From: Candidatus Aminicenantota bacterium
GTDB taxonomy: Bacteria; Acidobacteriota; B3-B38; Guanabaribacteriales; B3-B38
DNA: 8,017 nucleotides
Reading direction: 5' to 3'
Assembly (NCBI GenBank): GCA_029880275.1
Contig: JAOUOQ010000079.1
Coordinates: forward strand, 1-8,017
The translations under genes were made by a program, and so were the position numbers. The notes beneath the pieces are model-generated. The model saw nothing but the letters and a program-made list of their open reading frames with translations, was not told the origin of the DNA and did no database searches. Position 1 is the first letter of the stretch. The number at the start of each line of letters is the position of its first letter. This document shows, piece by piece, positions 1 through 6,663 of the stretch.

Positions 1-1263
1 AGCTATCAAGGGGTGAAGCGCGCCGGGGAGGTAATCCCGGGGGTCTACTACTCTGAATCCATCGTTTTCTTCTAAGAAATTCTCTACCACCTCCTCGGTC
101 TCCTCCCGCTCCCAGGAGCAGACCGCATAGACTAAAATCCCGCCTTTTTTTACCCTCTGGGATGAATAGTGGAGGAGGGCCTTCTGTTTGACAGACAAAA
201 AGTCCACATCCTCAGGCCTCCGCCTCCACTTAAGCTCGGGACTTCGCCGGATGCGCCCCAGCGAGGTGCATGGAGCATCAACCAACACCCGGTCGAACTC
301 ATACCGCAGTCCGGGTTGGCGGGTGAAATCGGCAACCACCATGCGGATATTATCGGCTCCCAGCAGGCGGCAATTCTCCCTGAGGACTTTTAGGCGATGA
401 AGATGAATATCGTTGGCGACTATATAACCCCTATTATTCATTAAAGAGGCTAAATGACAGGCCTTGCTCCCCGGTGCGGCACAGACATCGAGCACCCAAT
501 CCTCAGGGCGAGGGGATACCAGAAAGGAGACCATCTGTGAGGCTTCGTCCTGCAGGTAACACAGCCCTTCCTTCACAGGTCTTGAGCTGGCTATCCTCCC
601 TCTGACCACCCTGAATGAATCAGGCAGATAGCGGGAGCCTTCTACCTCTATTTCCTCTTTTTCTAATTCCCGCTTCAGCTCTTCGGGGATAGTCTTCAGT
701 CGATTGACCCTGATGAACAGAGGGGGTTTCAAGTTGTTCGCCTCTACCAGTTCCGCCGTCTCCCGAAAGCCAAACCTCTCTAGCCATCGCTCCACCAGCC
801 ATCGGGGATGGGATTGGGTAATCGTAAGATAATCGAACTGGTCTTTCTCTGCCTGAGGTAAGGGGATGTTCCCTCCCTGGCGGCAAATCTGTCGCAGCAC
901 GGCATTGACCAGGGTGTCACTCCCCGGTGAGCCGTGCATCTTGGCCAGCTCTACCGATTCCTTAACCGCAGCCGAAGGAGGGATGCGCTCCAGGAAGAGC
1001 AGCTGATAACACCCGAGCCGAAGAGCAATCAGTACCGATACCTCCAGAGCAGACAGGGGAGAATGAGAAAAGCGGGAGATGACCCAGTCAAGCCTGCCCT
1101 GCCAGCGCAGGCAACCATAGACCAGCTCGGTTATCAGCCTCCGGTCCCGATCGGAAAGAGCCTCTCTTTCCAGGTAGGCGGGGAGCAGATAGGATGAGAA
1201 AGAAGACTGAGTAGAGACTCGCCACAGAGCCTGGTAAGCTAAGCGGCGGGCAATGGTAACCAT
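1..1263 (-). CDS. rsmB: 16S rRNA (cytosine-967-C5)-methyltransferase RsmB, C-terminus cut by window edge
   Basis: Transfers a methyl group from S-adenosylmethionine to C5 of a 16S rRNA cytosine (C967 in E. coli numbering). The frame stays open for 421 codons and leaves the window, so perhaps 20-30 C-terminal residues are missing. Residues about 5-135 are the NusB-like RNA-binding domain (LITELVYGCLRW, LRLGCYQLLFLERIPPSAAV, LVNAVLR). The methyltransferase domain follows: SAM motif I VLDVCAAPGSK (257-267), motif IV VDAPCTSLG with Cys332, and motif VI YAVCSWEREE with Cys382, the expected nucleophile. Usual forms are AAPGGK and TCS, so the loops vary slightly but both cysteines are present. The ATG at 1263 is chosen because the NusB fold begins a few residues later and a purine-rich GAAAAAGAG lies just upstream; an in-frame ATG at 1299 would add 12 residues. 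It is the third gene of def-fmt-rsmB, 111 nt after the fmt stop. Confidence 0.93.
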   Translation of the reverse strand, partial: MVTIARRLAYQALWRVSTQSSFSSYLLPAYLEREALSDRDRRLITELVYGCLRWQGRLDWVISRFSHSPLSALEVSVLIALRLGCYQLLFLERIPPSAAVKESVELAKMHGSPGSDTLVNAVLRQICRQGGNIPLPQAEKDQFDYLTITQSHPRWLVERWLERFGFRETAELVEANNLKPPLFIRVNRLKTIPEELKRELEKEEIEVEGSRYLPDSFRVVRGRIASSRPVKEGLCYLQDEASQMVSFLVSPRPEDWVLDVCAAPGSKACHLASLMNNRGYIVANDIHLHRLKVLRENCRLLGADNIRMVVADFTRQPGLRYEFDRVLVDAPCTSLGRIRRSPELKWRRRPEDVDFLSVKQKALLHYSSQRVKKGGILVYAVCSWEREETEEVVENFLEENDGFRVVDPRDYLPGALHPLIA

Positions 1264-1374
1264 GGAGACTCTTTTTCCGGCAGTCAATATCCAATCCATG
1301 ATGGGATGAAAAAATATCTCTGAGATGAAAACCTCATTCTGCCAATATATCAGGTTATGGGCAGCTGAAAGGAA

Positions 1375-2321
1375 TTATGCGAACCTCTCCCCCGGCTTGA
1401 CCCGATAACCGTTTACGAAATCAACCGCCCTCATCCGCCGCCTGCTCTCGGGCTGCAGCTCTGCAATCAGCAGATAGGCTCCGTCCCCGCATTGGACAAC
1501 AATCCCCCTATTATCAAGGGCAACTATCTCACCCAGCTCACGCACAGGGAACTCCTTTCCCGCCGGCACATCAAAAAGCTCTCCCCGCCTGAATATCACC
1601 GTCTTCCCTCTGAAGATGCTGTAGGCTCCGGGCCAGGGAGCCAGACCTCTGGTGGCGTTGAATATCTGCATTGCCCCCTTTCCCCAGTCAATCCTCCCGT
1701 CTTCCTTTTTCAAGCGGGGGGCAAAAGTAGCCTGAGAATGGTCCTGAGGGCGGGGTGATAACTGACCATCTTGCAAGCGGGCTAAGGTCTCAGAGAGGAG
1801 CTCGGCTCCCACCAGGGAGAGCCTTTGCTCGAGCTCTTCGGCGGTCTCGCTGGGGGCGATGGCTACCTGTCGGGCAAGGAGGATATCGCCGGCGTCCATC
1901 TCAGCGCTCATCTTGATAGTGGTCACCCCCGTCTCCTGCTCCCCGTTAATGAGCGCCCAGTTGATGGGACACGCACCCCGATATCTGGGAAGCAACGAGG
2001 CGTGAAGGTTTACTCCCCCGTAAGGGGGTAAATCGAGGAGCTCCTGAGGAAGAATCTTCCCATAGGCGACCACCACTATAGCCTCGGGTCGTAAAGATTT
2101 CAAACGGTTATAAAAATCAGAACTGCGAAGGTCGGTCGGTTGCTCTACTGGAATCCCCTGGCTTATGGCCAGCTCTTTGGTGGGGGAGGAGCAACTTTTT
2201 GCCCCCTCCCTTTCGGTTTATCCGGACGGGTGACCAGAAGCTGAATTTCATGTCCATCCTTAAGCAGGCGCCTTAAAGAAGGGAGAGCAAATTTGGGGGT
2301 GCCCATAAAGACAATTTTCAT
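1375..2321 (-). pseudogene. fmt: methionyl-tRNA formyltransferase, interrupted by a -1 frameshift
   Basis: Fmt formylates initiator Met-tRNA using 10-formyltetrahydrofolate. The ATG at 2321 (AGGA just upstream) starts MKIVFMGTPKFALPSLRRLL and continues through TRPDKPKGRGQKVAPPP, then goes out of frame and stops at 2165-2163 (52 codons). The family pattern GRGxKxxPPPxKELA resumes in the next frame as TKELAISQGIPVEQP and runs to the stop at 1375. Adding one C to the C5 tract (plus-strand G5 at 2182-2186) restores a 315-residue protein, the normal length. Restored numbering gives formyltransfer residues N105 and H107 (NLHASLLPRYRG) and D143 (MDAGDIL), then KKEDGRIDW (205-213), RGLAPWPGAY (225-234) and the C-terminal OB-fold region. 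No other lesion is visible. Either a homopolymer sequencing error or a very recent mutation fits; error is more likely because def, fmt and rsmB are otherwise well preserved. Lies 84 nt after def. Confidence 0.9.
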
Positions 2322-2391
2322 AATTTCCTGTCTAAGCTATACAAAAATACCCTTTTCTGAGAAAAGAGACTCCTCAGGAAATTCCATCCCC

Positions 2392-2404
2392 GGGAACCTT
2401 TCCC
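2392..2404. repeat. 13-bp palindrome just after the def stop codon
   Basis: GGGAA-CCT-TTCCC is a perfect 5-bp inverted repeat with a 3-nt loop, one base beyond the def stop (read on the minus strand). There is no U-tract on the def transcript side, so it is not a standard intrinsic terminator. A small RNA hairpin between def and fmt is possible, as is chance. Confidence 0.4.
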
Positions 2405-2405
2405 T

Positions 2406-2918
2406 TTACCACTCTCCCGCCCTCATCTTTTTTCTTATCTTCCGCATCATAAGGTCTCTTTTCAAGGGGCTTGCCCGATTAATGATAAGTACTCCGTTAA
2501 GGTGGTCTATTTCATGGGAGAGAGCGCAGGCTAACAAACCCTCAGCTTCAAGCTCAAGCTCTTTCCCTTCGGGGCTCAGTCCCTTCACCTTTACATATCG
2601 GGGACGCTCAATCTCCAGGGTAAGGTCGGGGAAGCTCAGGCACCCCTCTTCGGTAATCACAGAGCCTTCTTCCGTTTTAATATCAGGATTAATAAGGACT
2701 ATCAGCTCTTCGGGATGTTCGCCCGCAGATATATCTACCGCAATTATCCGTTTCAGCTTCCCCACCTGAGGAGCCGCTAACCCGACACCCTCCGACGCAT
2801 ACATGGTCTCTACCATATCATCAATAAGACGACGGACCTCCTCATCAATCTTCTCCACTGGGTGGGACTTCTCCAACAGCAGAGGCTCACCATACTTGAG
2901 GATGGAAATAATTGCCAC
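2406..2918 (-). CDS. def: peptide deformylase
   Basis: Metal-dependent hydrolase that removes the formyl group from the N-terminal Met of nascent proteins at the ribosome exit. It has 170 residues, normal for a bacterial deformylase. All three motifs are present: motif 1 GVGLAAPQ (44-51), motif 2 EGCLS (91-95, metal ligand Cys93) and motif 3 HEIDH (135-139, metal ligands His135 and His139, catalytic Glu136). The residue before HExxH is Ser134 where most family members have Gln. The basic C-terminal tail (KRDLMMRKIRKKMR) is typical and in E. coli this region contacts the ribosome. The start is GTG at 2918: AGAGGG lies 8 nt upstream at 2932-2927 and translation gives MAIISILKYGEPLL, matching the usual N-terminus. 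First gene of the minus-strand def-fmt-rsmB cluster, with a readable promoter at 2977-2949. Confidence 0.97.
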   Translation of the reverse strand: MAIISILKYGEPLLLEKSHPVEKIDEEVRRLIDDMVETMYASEGVGLAAPQVGKLKRIIAVDISAGEHPEELIVLINPDIKTEEGSVITEEGCLSFPDLTLEIERPRYVKVKGLSPEGKELELEAEGLLACALSHEIDHLNGVLIINRASPLKRDLMMRKIRKKMRAGEW

Positions 2919-2948
2919 AGCTAATGCCCTCTTTGTAAGTCTTTTAAA

Positions 2949-2977
2949 AATTTATCATATCCCCACCTCAAAGTCAA
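2949..2977 (-). promoter_or_regulatory. predicted sigma70 promoter of def-fmt-rsmB
   Basis: On the minus strand, TTGACT (2977-2972), a 17-nt spacer and TAAATT (2954-2949) with an extended TGA just before the -10. Predicted transcription start is near 2942, giving a leader of about 24 nt to the def GTG. It is the only good match upstream of def and is correctly placed. Confidence 0.65.
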
Positions 2978-3013
2978 GCCGGGAAGGAAGAGCCTGGAGA
3001 GATGCTACCTCTT

Positions 3014-3041
3014 CTCATGCCATAAGCCTCTCCCTCATGCC
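3014..3041. repeat. 8-bp direct repeat in the divergent regulatory region
   Basis: CTCATGCC occurs at 3014-3021 and 3034-3041, start-to-start spacing 20 bp (about two helical turns), between the def promoter and the -35 of the plus-strand promoter at 3053. An outer inverted pair GGAGAG (2996-3001) / CTCTCC (3028-3033) is also present. The position fits a transcription-factor site, but short repeats like this occur by chance. Confidence 0.3.
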
Positions 3042-3052
3042 CAGGGGATACC

Positions 3053-3081
3053 TTGCCAGTATTCCTTCCATCTGCTATAAT
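3053..3081 (+). promoter_or_regulatory. strong predicted sigma70 promoter upstream of the FecR/DUF6600 gene
   Basis: TTGCCA (3053-3058), a 17-nt spacer and a perfect TATAAT (3076-3081) preceded by TGC, an extended -10. Predicted start is near 3088, about 300 nt before the ATG at 3392. It fires away from def, so 2949-3081 is a divergent promoter region. Confidence 0.7.
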
Positions 3082-3087
3082 TAAGAA

Positions 3088-3391
3088 GTGGGATGTCCTT
3101 TTAAGGAAACAGAGTTCATCATTAGTGGACATATGGCTCAAAAATAAGGGATTTTCCACGCTTTAGGCTGAATAATAGTGGGTGGATTATTCTGAAGAAA
3201 TATGGGGAGCTAAAAATAAATCCTTTGTTTTCAAAAAATTACAGCAGCAAAGTGGACCTTCTGAAGATTTTATCGACAGGCCACTGATAAGTAAAATAGC
3301 ACTCCAGATGGAGTAAGCGGCATAAAAATTGCTTTATAACAGATTGGAAGAAAAAGATGAACCGTATTTAACAAAGCGAGGTGAGGAAGTC
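3088..3391 (+). other. long untranslated leader with inverted repeats (possible structured 5' UTR or small RNA)
   Basis: This stretch has no convincing coding frame; its ATGs are followed by stops within a few codons. Four inverted repeats lie in series: ATGTCC (3093-3098) / GGACAT (3127-3132); GAATAAT (3170-3176) / ATTATTC (3186-3192) with a 9-nt loop; AGTGGaCCT (3251-3259) / AGGCCACT (3278-3285), an 8-bp stem with one bulged A; and ACTCCA-GA-TGGAGT (3301-3314). TTCTGAAGA also appears twice (3190-3198 and 3259-3267). I recognise no known riboswitch consensus, and no intrinsic terminator is visible before the coding start. That it is transcribed is inferred only from the promoter at 3053-3081. 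Confidence 0.4.
3378..3387 (+). promoter_or_regulatory. ribosome binding site that fixes the FecR/DUF6600 start
   Basis: GAGGTGAGGA ends 4 nt before the ATG at 3392, with the AGGTGA core 7 nt away. It supports ATG 3392 over the in-frame TTG at 3329, which has no Shine-Dalgarno and would place 21 charged residues ahead of the signal peptide. Confidence 0.85.
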
Positions 3392-5662
3392 ATGAAAAGA
3401 CAGAATATCGGCAAGCAAGCAGGAAGACTCCTTTTAGCCCTGGTCGTTCTGGTATTCTTCGCAGGAACATCCTACACGCAGGGGGACGACGAGGGGCAAA
3501 ACTATGTGAGGATAAGCTACATTGAGAAAGGGGTAACCCTGCAGCGAGCCACAGAAGTTGCCCCCGAGACTCCCATAATTAACATCCTCCTTATGGCTGG
3601 TGACCGGCTGTGGACCGACGAGAGCGGAAAGGTAGAATGCCAGTTCGAAAACGGGACCATTCTCCGTATGAACGGAAATACCAAGGTCGACTTCCAATCC
3701 ATCTTTGATACCGCTGCTTCCTATAAGAGCTCTACCATACTGAGAATGTGGTCAGGAAGCATCTATTTGAAGACCGTAAACCTTGAAACACCCGACGAGA
3801 ACTTCCAGATTGATACCCCCGCCTGCTCTGTTTATCTTATAAGCGATGGAACCTTCCGCATAGACCTGGACGAGGAGAACAACACCCGCCTGTCGGTCTA
3901 CAACGGGGTAGCCGAGACAGTGAGCGAAGGGGAGTCGGCGCTGATCAAAAGCGGACAGAGATGCTATATCTCCCTCAACGAGTACCCCTCAGAGCCAGAG
4001 TCTTTCAATACCGCCAGCTTCGATAGCTTTGATGAATGGAACTACCAGAGAGAGGAGACCCTTTCAGTAGCAGTCAGCCAGCAATACATCCCCCAAGAGG
4101 CTACCTATTACATCTCCGAGCTTGAACCCTATGGTGCCTGGCATTACTACGCCCGCTATCAATCCTATGTCTGGCGTCCCTATTATATGGACAACTACTG
4201 GATCCCTTACACTTACGGCAGATGGAACTGGTATCCCTGCGGGTGGACCTGGATATCCTACTATCAGTGGGGATGGATCCCCTTCCACTATGGCTGGTGG
4301 GATTGGACTCCTCTGTGGGGCTGGGTGTGGGTACCGGGTACTTACTGGTCTCCTGCCTGGGTCTATTGGGCTGCCGGTTCTCACTACATCGGATGGACTC
4401 CTTATACCTATGGCTATTGGAGAAGTGGCATTTACGCCTCCATGTACAAGTACAATTACGGCAGATACAACCGCTTTGACTCTAAACACTGGACCTTCAT
4501 CCCCAGAAATGCCATAGCCAATCCCGACATCCGCAAGGTAAAATATAGCGCAGAGCAGATAAATAAGCTGAATACTGCCGATGCTCAGTTCTATAATCCC
4601 AAGTCAAGGAGTTCCGTCGGAGAGTTGCAGCGACGAGCGATGTCTAAGTCTGGCTATAACCTCCCTTCGAATGTAGAGACCAAAACTCTCCCCAAGGATA
4701 TAAACCGAGCTCCTCCTGAGGCGGAAAGAAAGGTCAAGGAAACTACCACCACATCGACCACCGAGAAGGGAAACGTTTTCAAGCAGACACCTTCCACTTC
4801 CGAGAAGAATACCGCTGTTACCAGCAAGGAAAAAGTTGCCCCAACCCAGCAGGAAAAAACAAAGACTCCTCCTCAATCCACATCTTCTCGTAAGGATACC
4901 TCTGTTACCAGCAAGGGAAAGGTGACCCCAACCCAGCAGCAGAAGACAAAGACTCCTCCCAAAGCCAAGAAGGTGAAATCTAAACCCAAGACTCCTCCTC
5001 CAACCGCCAGCAGCCGCTCCACATCCCAGACCTGGAAGGGGCTTTCTTCATCCTCCTCCTCGAGTTCCGCCAGCAAAGAGAATAGAATCACCACCTCTTA
5101 CTCCCAGCAGCCGAAAAGCACCTCTTCCTCTTACCGTTACTCCAAAAGCTCCGCTCCGAGAAAAACTCCCTCACTCAGTAGCAGCTGGCCTTCCTCCTCC
5201 AAATCGGTCACCTCACGAAGCGCCAAAAGCTTATCATACAGCCCTTCCACTAGTTCCTCTATCAGAAGCAGAACTCCCTCACTCAGGAGCAGCTGGCCTT
5301 CCTCCTCTAATTCGGTCACCTCACGAAGCGTGAAAAGCACCTCCTCCACCTGGAGGTCTTTATCGTCCCCATCTTCTACCAGCCGTTACCGAACTTATAG
5401 CTCAACTCCCTCCAGTTATTACTCTCACTCTCAGCCGAGGTATCGAGTGCCGTCATACAGTCCGAGCCTCAAAAGCTCTTACCGCCCGAGCTACTCTTCC
5501 CCGACTATTAGTAGTAGGGGTAGCAGCAGCTTCCGGAGCTTCAGCGGGAGCTCCTCGATCAGAAGCGGAGCTGTCAGAAGCAGCACCCCCTCTCGTTCTT
5601 ACAGCCCCTCCCGCTCCTCTTCTGTCAGAAGCGGCAGCAGCAAGGCGGTTAGGAAGCGTTAG
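3392..5662 (+). CDS. secreted FecR-domain / DUF6600-like protein with a Ser/Thr-rich basic tail
   Basis: 756 residues, function unknown. A signal peptide is clear: positive start (MKRQNIGKQAGR), hydrophobic LLLALVVLVFFAG (13-25), cleavage probably near 26-31. Residues about 38-195 resemble a FecR domain (GDRLWTDESGKVECQFENGT, WSGSIYLK, DTPACSVYLISDGTFRID, YNGVAETV, SALIKSGQ), a beta-rich module found in FecR sensors and in many stand-alone exported proteins. Residues about 245-345 are DUF6600-like: 20 Trp in 94 residues (250-343), with the motifs YVWRPYY, GWTWISY, WGWIPFHYGWW and WGWVWVPG. From about 440 to the end the chain is low complexity, rich in Ser, Thr, Lys, Arg and Pro, with internal duplications and a basic end (AVRKR); it is likely disordered. 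No other transmembrane helix or lipobox is seen. The gene stands alone, with its own promoter and strong ribosome site. Its 3' end overlaps the convergent DUF2520 gene. A surface or periplasmic structural role is inference only. Confidence 0.9.
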   Translation: MKRQNIGKQAGRLLLALVVLVFFAGTSYTQGDDEGQNYVRISYIEKGVTLQRATEVAPETPIINILLMAGDRLWTDESGKVECQFENGTILRMNGNTKVDFQSIFDTAASYKSSTILRMWSGSIYLKTVNLETPDENFQIDTPACSVYLISDGTFRIDLDEENNTRLSVYNGVAETVSEGESALIKSGQRCYISLNEYPSEPESFNTASFDSFDEWNYQREETLSVAVSQQYIPQEATYYISELEPYGAWHYYARYQSYVWRPYYMDNYWIPYTYGRWNWYPCGWTWISYYQWGWIPFHYGWWDWTPLWGWVWVPGTYWSPAWVYWAAGSHYIGWTPYTYGYWRSGIYASMYKYNYGRYNRFDSKHWTFIPRNAIANPDIRKVKYSAEQINKLNTADAQFYNPKSRSSVGELQRRAMSKSGYNLPSNVETKTLPKDINRAPPEAERKVKETTTTSTTEKGNVFKQTPSTSEKNTAVTSKEKVAPTQQEKTKTPPQSTSSRKDTSVTSKGKVTPTQQQKTKTPPKAKKVKSKPKTPPPTASSRSTSQTWKGLSSSSSSSSASKENRITTSYSQQPKSTSSSYRYSKSSAPRKTPSLSSSWPSSSKSVTSRSAKSLSYSPSTSSSIRSRTPSLRSSWPSSSNSVTSRSVKSTSSTWRSLSSPSSTSRYRTYSSTPSSYYSHSQPRYRVPSYSPSLKSSYRPSYSSPTISSRGSSSFRSFSGSSSIRSGAVRSSTPSRSYSPSRSSSVRSGSSKAVRKR
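4817..4960 (+). repeat. imperfect 57-bp duplication, 87-bp spacing, inside the FecR/DUF6600 tail
   Basis: 4817-4873 and 4904-4960 match with about 8 differences in 57 bases, in frame, spaced 29 codons. They encode VTSKEKVAPTQQEKTKTPP and VTSKGKVTPTQQQKTKTPP (from residues 476 and 505). Several changes are third-base, so the protein is better conserved than the DNA, suggesting an older in-frame duplication. Confidence 0.85.
5165..5338 (+). repeat. imperfect direct repeat, 108-bp spacing, in the Ser-rich tail
   Basis: 5165-5230 and 5273-5338 are near-identical and offset by exactly 36 codons. They encode TPSLSSSWPSSSKSVTSRS and TPSLRSSWPSSSNSVTSRS. A shorter TCAGAAGC module recurs in the same tail at 5262, 5559, 5574 and 5625 (encoding IRS/VRS). 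This indicates tail growth by in-frame duplication. Confidence 0.88.
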
Positions 5663-6539
5663 CTTGTTGCATGATTCGCAACAACTCATTCCTCTGGCGA
5701 GAGGTGAGCAAGCCGTTGCGGGAGGCTAATTCAACAGTGACCGCTCCGAGCTTACGATAGACCTGCCACGCTATCTTATCAGCCTCCCGCAGCGCCTGGA
5801 GGTGGGCTTCAATTGTCGTAAGGTCACCCCGGACCACGGGTCCTGTCAAACCAGAGGCTACATCCAGCTTCTCTATATCCTCAAAGGTTCCTCTTATCAA
5901 GGGCATCAGAGCAGATACTCCCTCGGAGAGAGAAATTCCAATTTTCTCCCACAGGAGAAGGGAGAGCCATACCAGAGAAACCAGATAATTAGAAGCGATA
6001 GTGGCGCCGGCATGATAGAGGGGCTTATTCTGGGCAGATATGACCACCCCTCTTCCCCCGAGCGTTTCGGCCATCTCCAGAGCAGCCTGGCGCGCCCGGG
6101 CATCCCCTTCGATGAAAAAATGGCACCCCTTCCATCGGGCAACAGTGTGTGCGGGCTGAGGGAATGTGTGCAAGGGATGAAAAGACCCGATGGCACAGCC
6201 GACCTCCGCCAGGGGAGACAGAATATCGGAGCTCAAGCAGCCACTGCAATGATAAGCTATTCTCCCCTTCCAATCTATTTCGGTGCTCCTCAGCTCACGA
6301 ACCACTGCGCCGATAGCCTGATCAGGGGTGGTGATAAGAATAATATCGCTATCCCCCACCGCCTCGGCGTTATCCCGACAGGGAACCCCTGCGGAGACAA
6401 ACTCCACCGCTTGGCGGGCGGCTTCCTCGCTTGGGCACGACATTCCCCCAATGGAGTAGCCCCTCTGTTTAAGTAGATAAGCTAAAGTGGTCCCCACCCT
6501 GCCAGCGCCGATGATAGACACCTTATATCTTCCCACCAT
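5649..6539 (-). CDS. Rossmann-fold and DUF2520 domain protein, putative NAD(P)-dependent oxidoreductase
   Basis: 296 residues, normal for the family; the substrate is not known from sequence. The N-terminal half is a Rossmann domain with the dinucleotide motif GAGRVG (11-16) and a second strand ending DIILITTPD (65-73). Family blocks follow: HCSGCLSSDIL (97-107), SFHPLHTFP (119-127), NKPLYHAGATIASNYLVSL (171-189) and LTGPVVRGD (231-239). The C-terminal DUF2520 part is all-helical, as in 6-phosphogluconate dehydrogenase and ketopantoate reductase relatives. Lys172 in NKPLYHA sits where those enzymes carry a catalytic lysine. ATG 6539 is preceded by AAAGGGGGAGA, a good ribosome site. It is transcribed alone from a TTGACA promoter and diverges from truA. 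No pantothenate genes are in view, so a ketopantoate reductase role is only a possibility. Confidence 0.9.
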   Translation of the reverse strand: MVGRYKVSIIGAGRVGTTLAYLLKQRGYSIGGMSCPSEEAARQAVEFVSAGVPCRDNAEAVGDSDIILITTPDQAIGAVVRELRSTEIDWKGRIAYHCSGCLSSDILSPLAEVGCAIGSFHPLHTFPQPAHTVARWKGCHFFIEGDARARQAALEMAETLGGRGVVISAQNKPLYHAGATIASNYLVSLVWLSLLLWEKIGISLSEGVSALMPLIRGTFEDIEKLDVASGLTGPVVRGDLTTIEAHLQALREADKIAWQVYRKLGAVTVELASRNGLLTSRQRNELLRIMQQANAS

Positions 6540-6603
6540 TCTCCCCCTTTCCTGCTGGAAGATAATCCTTTTTCAGGGAAAAATACCTGGAAATGCCTCT
6601 CTA

Positions 6604-6633
6604 ATTATTATCCGAAACAACTTTAAGTGTCAA
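6604..6633 (-). promoter_or_regulatory. predicted promoter of the DUF2520 gene
   Basis: On the minus strand, a perfect TTGACA (6633-6628) is followed by AATAAT (6609-6604, spacer 18) or GATAAT (6612-6607, spacer 15); which one serves as -10 cannot be decided by eye. The leader to ATG 6539 would be about 58 nt. Confidence 0.65.
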
Positions 6634-6663
6634 GAAAGAGAGGAGTGGGGGTTAAGCTTTCCC

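Noticed and set aside
1375..2103. fmt as a short 242-codon gene starting at TTG 2103
   Set aside because: The homology clearly continues upstream (QGIPVEQPTDLRSSDFYNRL, then GTP-motif N-terminus in another frame); the TTG is an internal Leu codon without a ribosome site.
2163..2200. Programmed ribosomal frameshift in fmt
   Set aside because: Codons CCT CCC CCA around the shift do not form an X XXY YYZ slippery heptamer, slippage would leave poor pairing, and no fmt family is known to use recoding.
2337..2365. Possible terminator hairpin (CTTTT / AAAAG) between def and fmt
   Set aside because: The 5-bp stem is nearly all A-T and the T-tract is offset; too weak to end transcription inside a conserved operon.
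2337..2387. A 16-residue ORF on the minus strand between def and fmt
   Set aside because: Only a G-run touches the ATG, no properly spaced ribosome site, and nothing recognisable in the peptide.
2293..2769. A 158-codon plus-strand frame across def and the fmt start
   Set aside because: Antisense to conserved def motifs and spanning the def-fmt gap; Ser-rich shadow with no ribosome site or homology I recognise.
3329..3391. TTG 3329 as start of the FecR/DUF6600 gene
   Set aside because: No Shine-Dalgarno; it would place a charged extension ahead of an obvious signal peptide. ATG 3392 has an excellent ribosome site.
4064..4517. Open frames of 131-141 codons on both strands within the Trp/Tyr-rich segment
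   Set aside because: They are produced by the biased TGG/TAT codons of the DUF6600-like region, which leave few stops in other frames.
5165..5338. CRISPR-like or mobile-element reading of the direct repeats
   Set aside because: Only two copies, an exact multiple of three apart, inside a continuous coding frame; they are protein repeats.
5802..6476. A 224-codon open frame on the plus strand
   Set aside because: It lies wholly antisense to the well-supported DUF2520 gene, has no recognisable motif and a composition consistent with a shadow frame.
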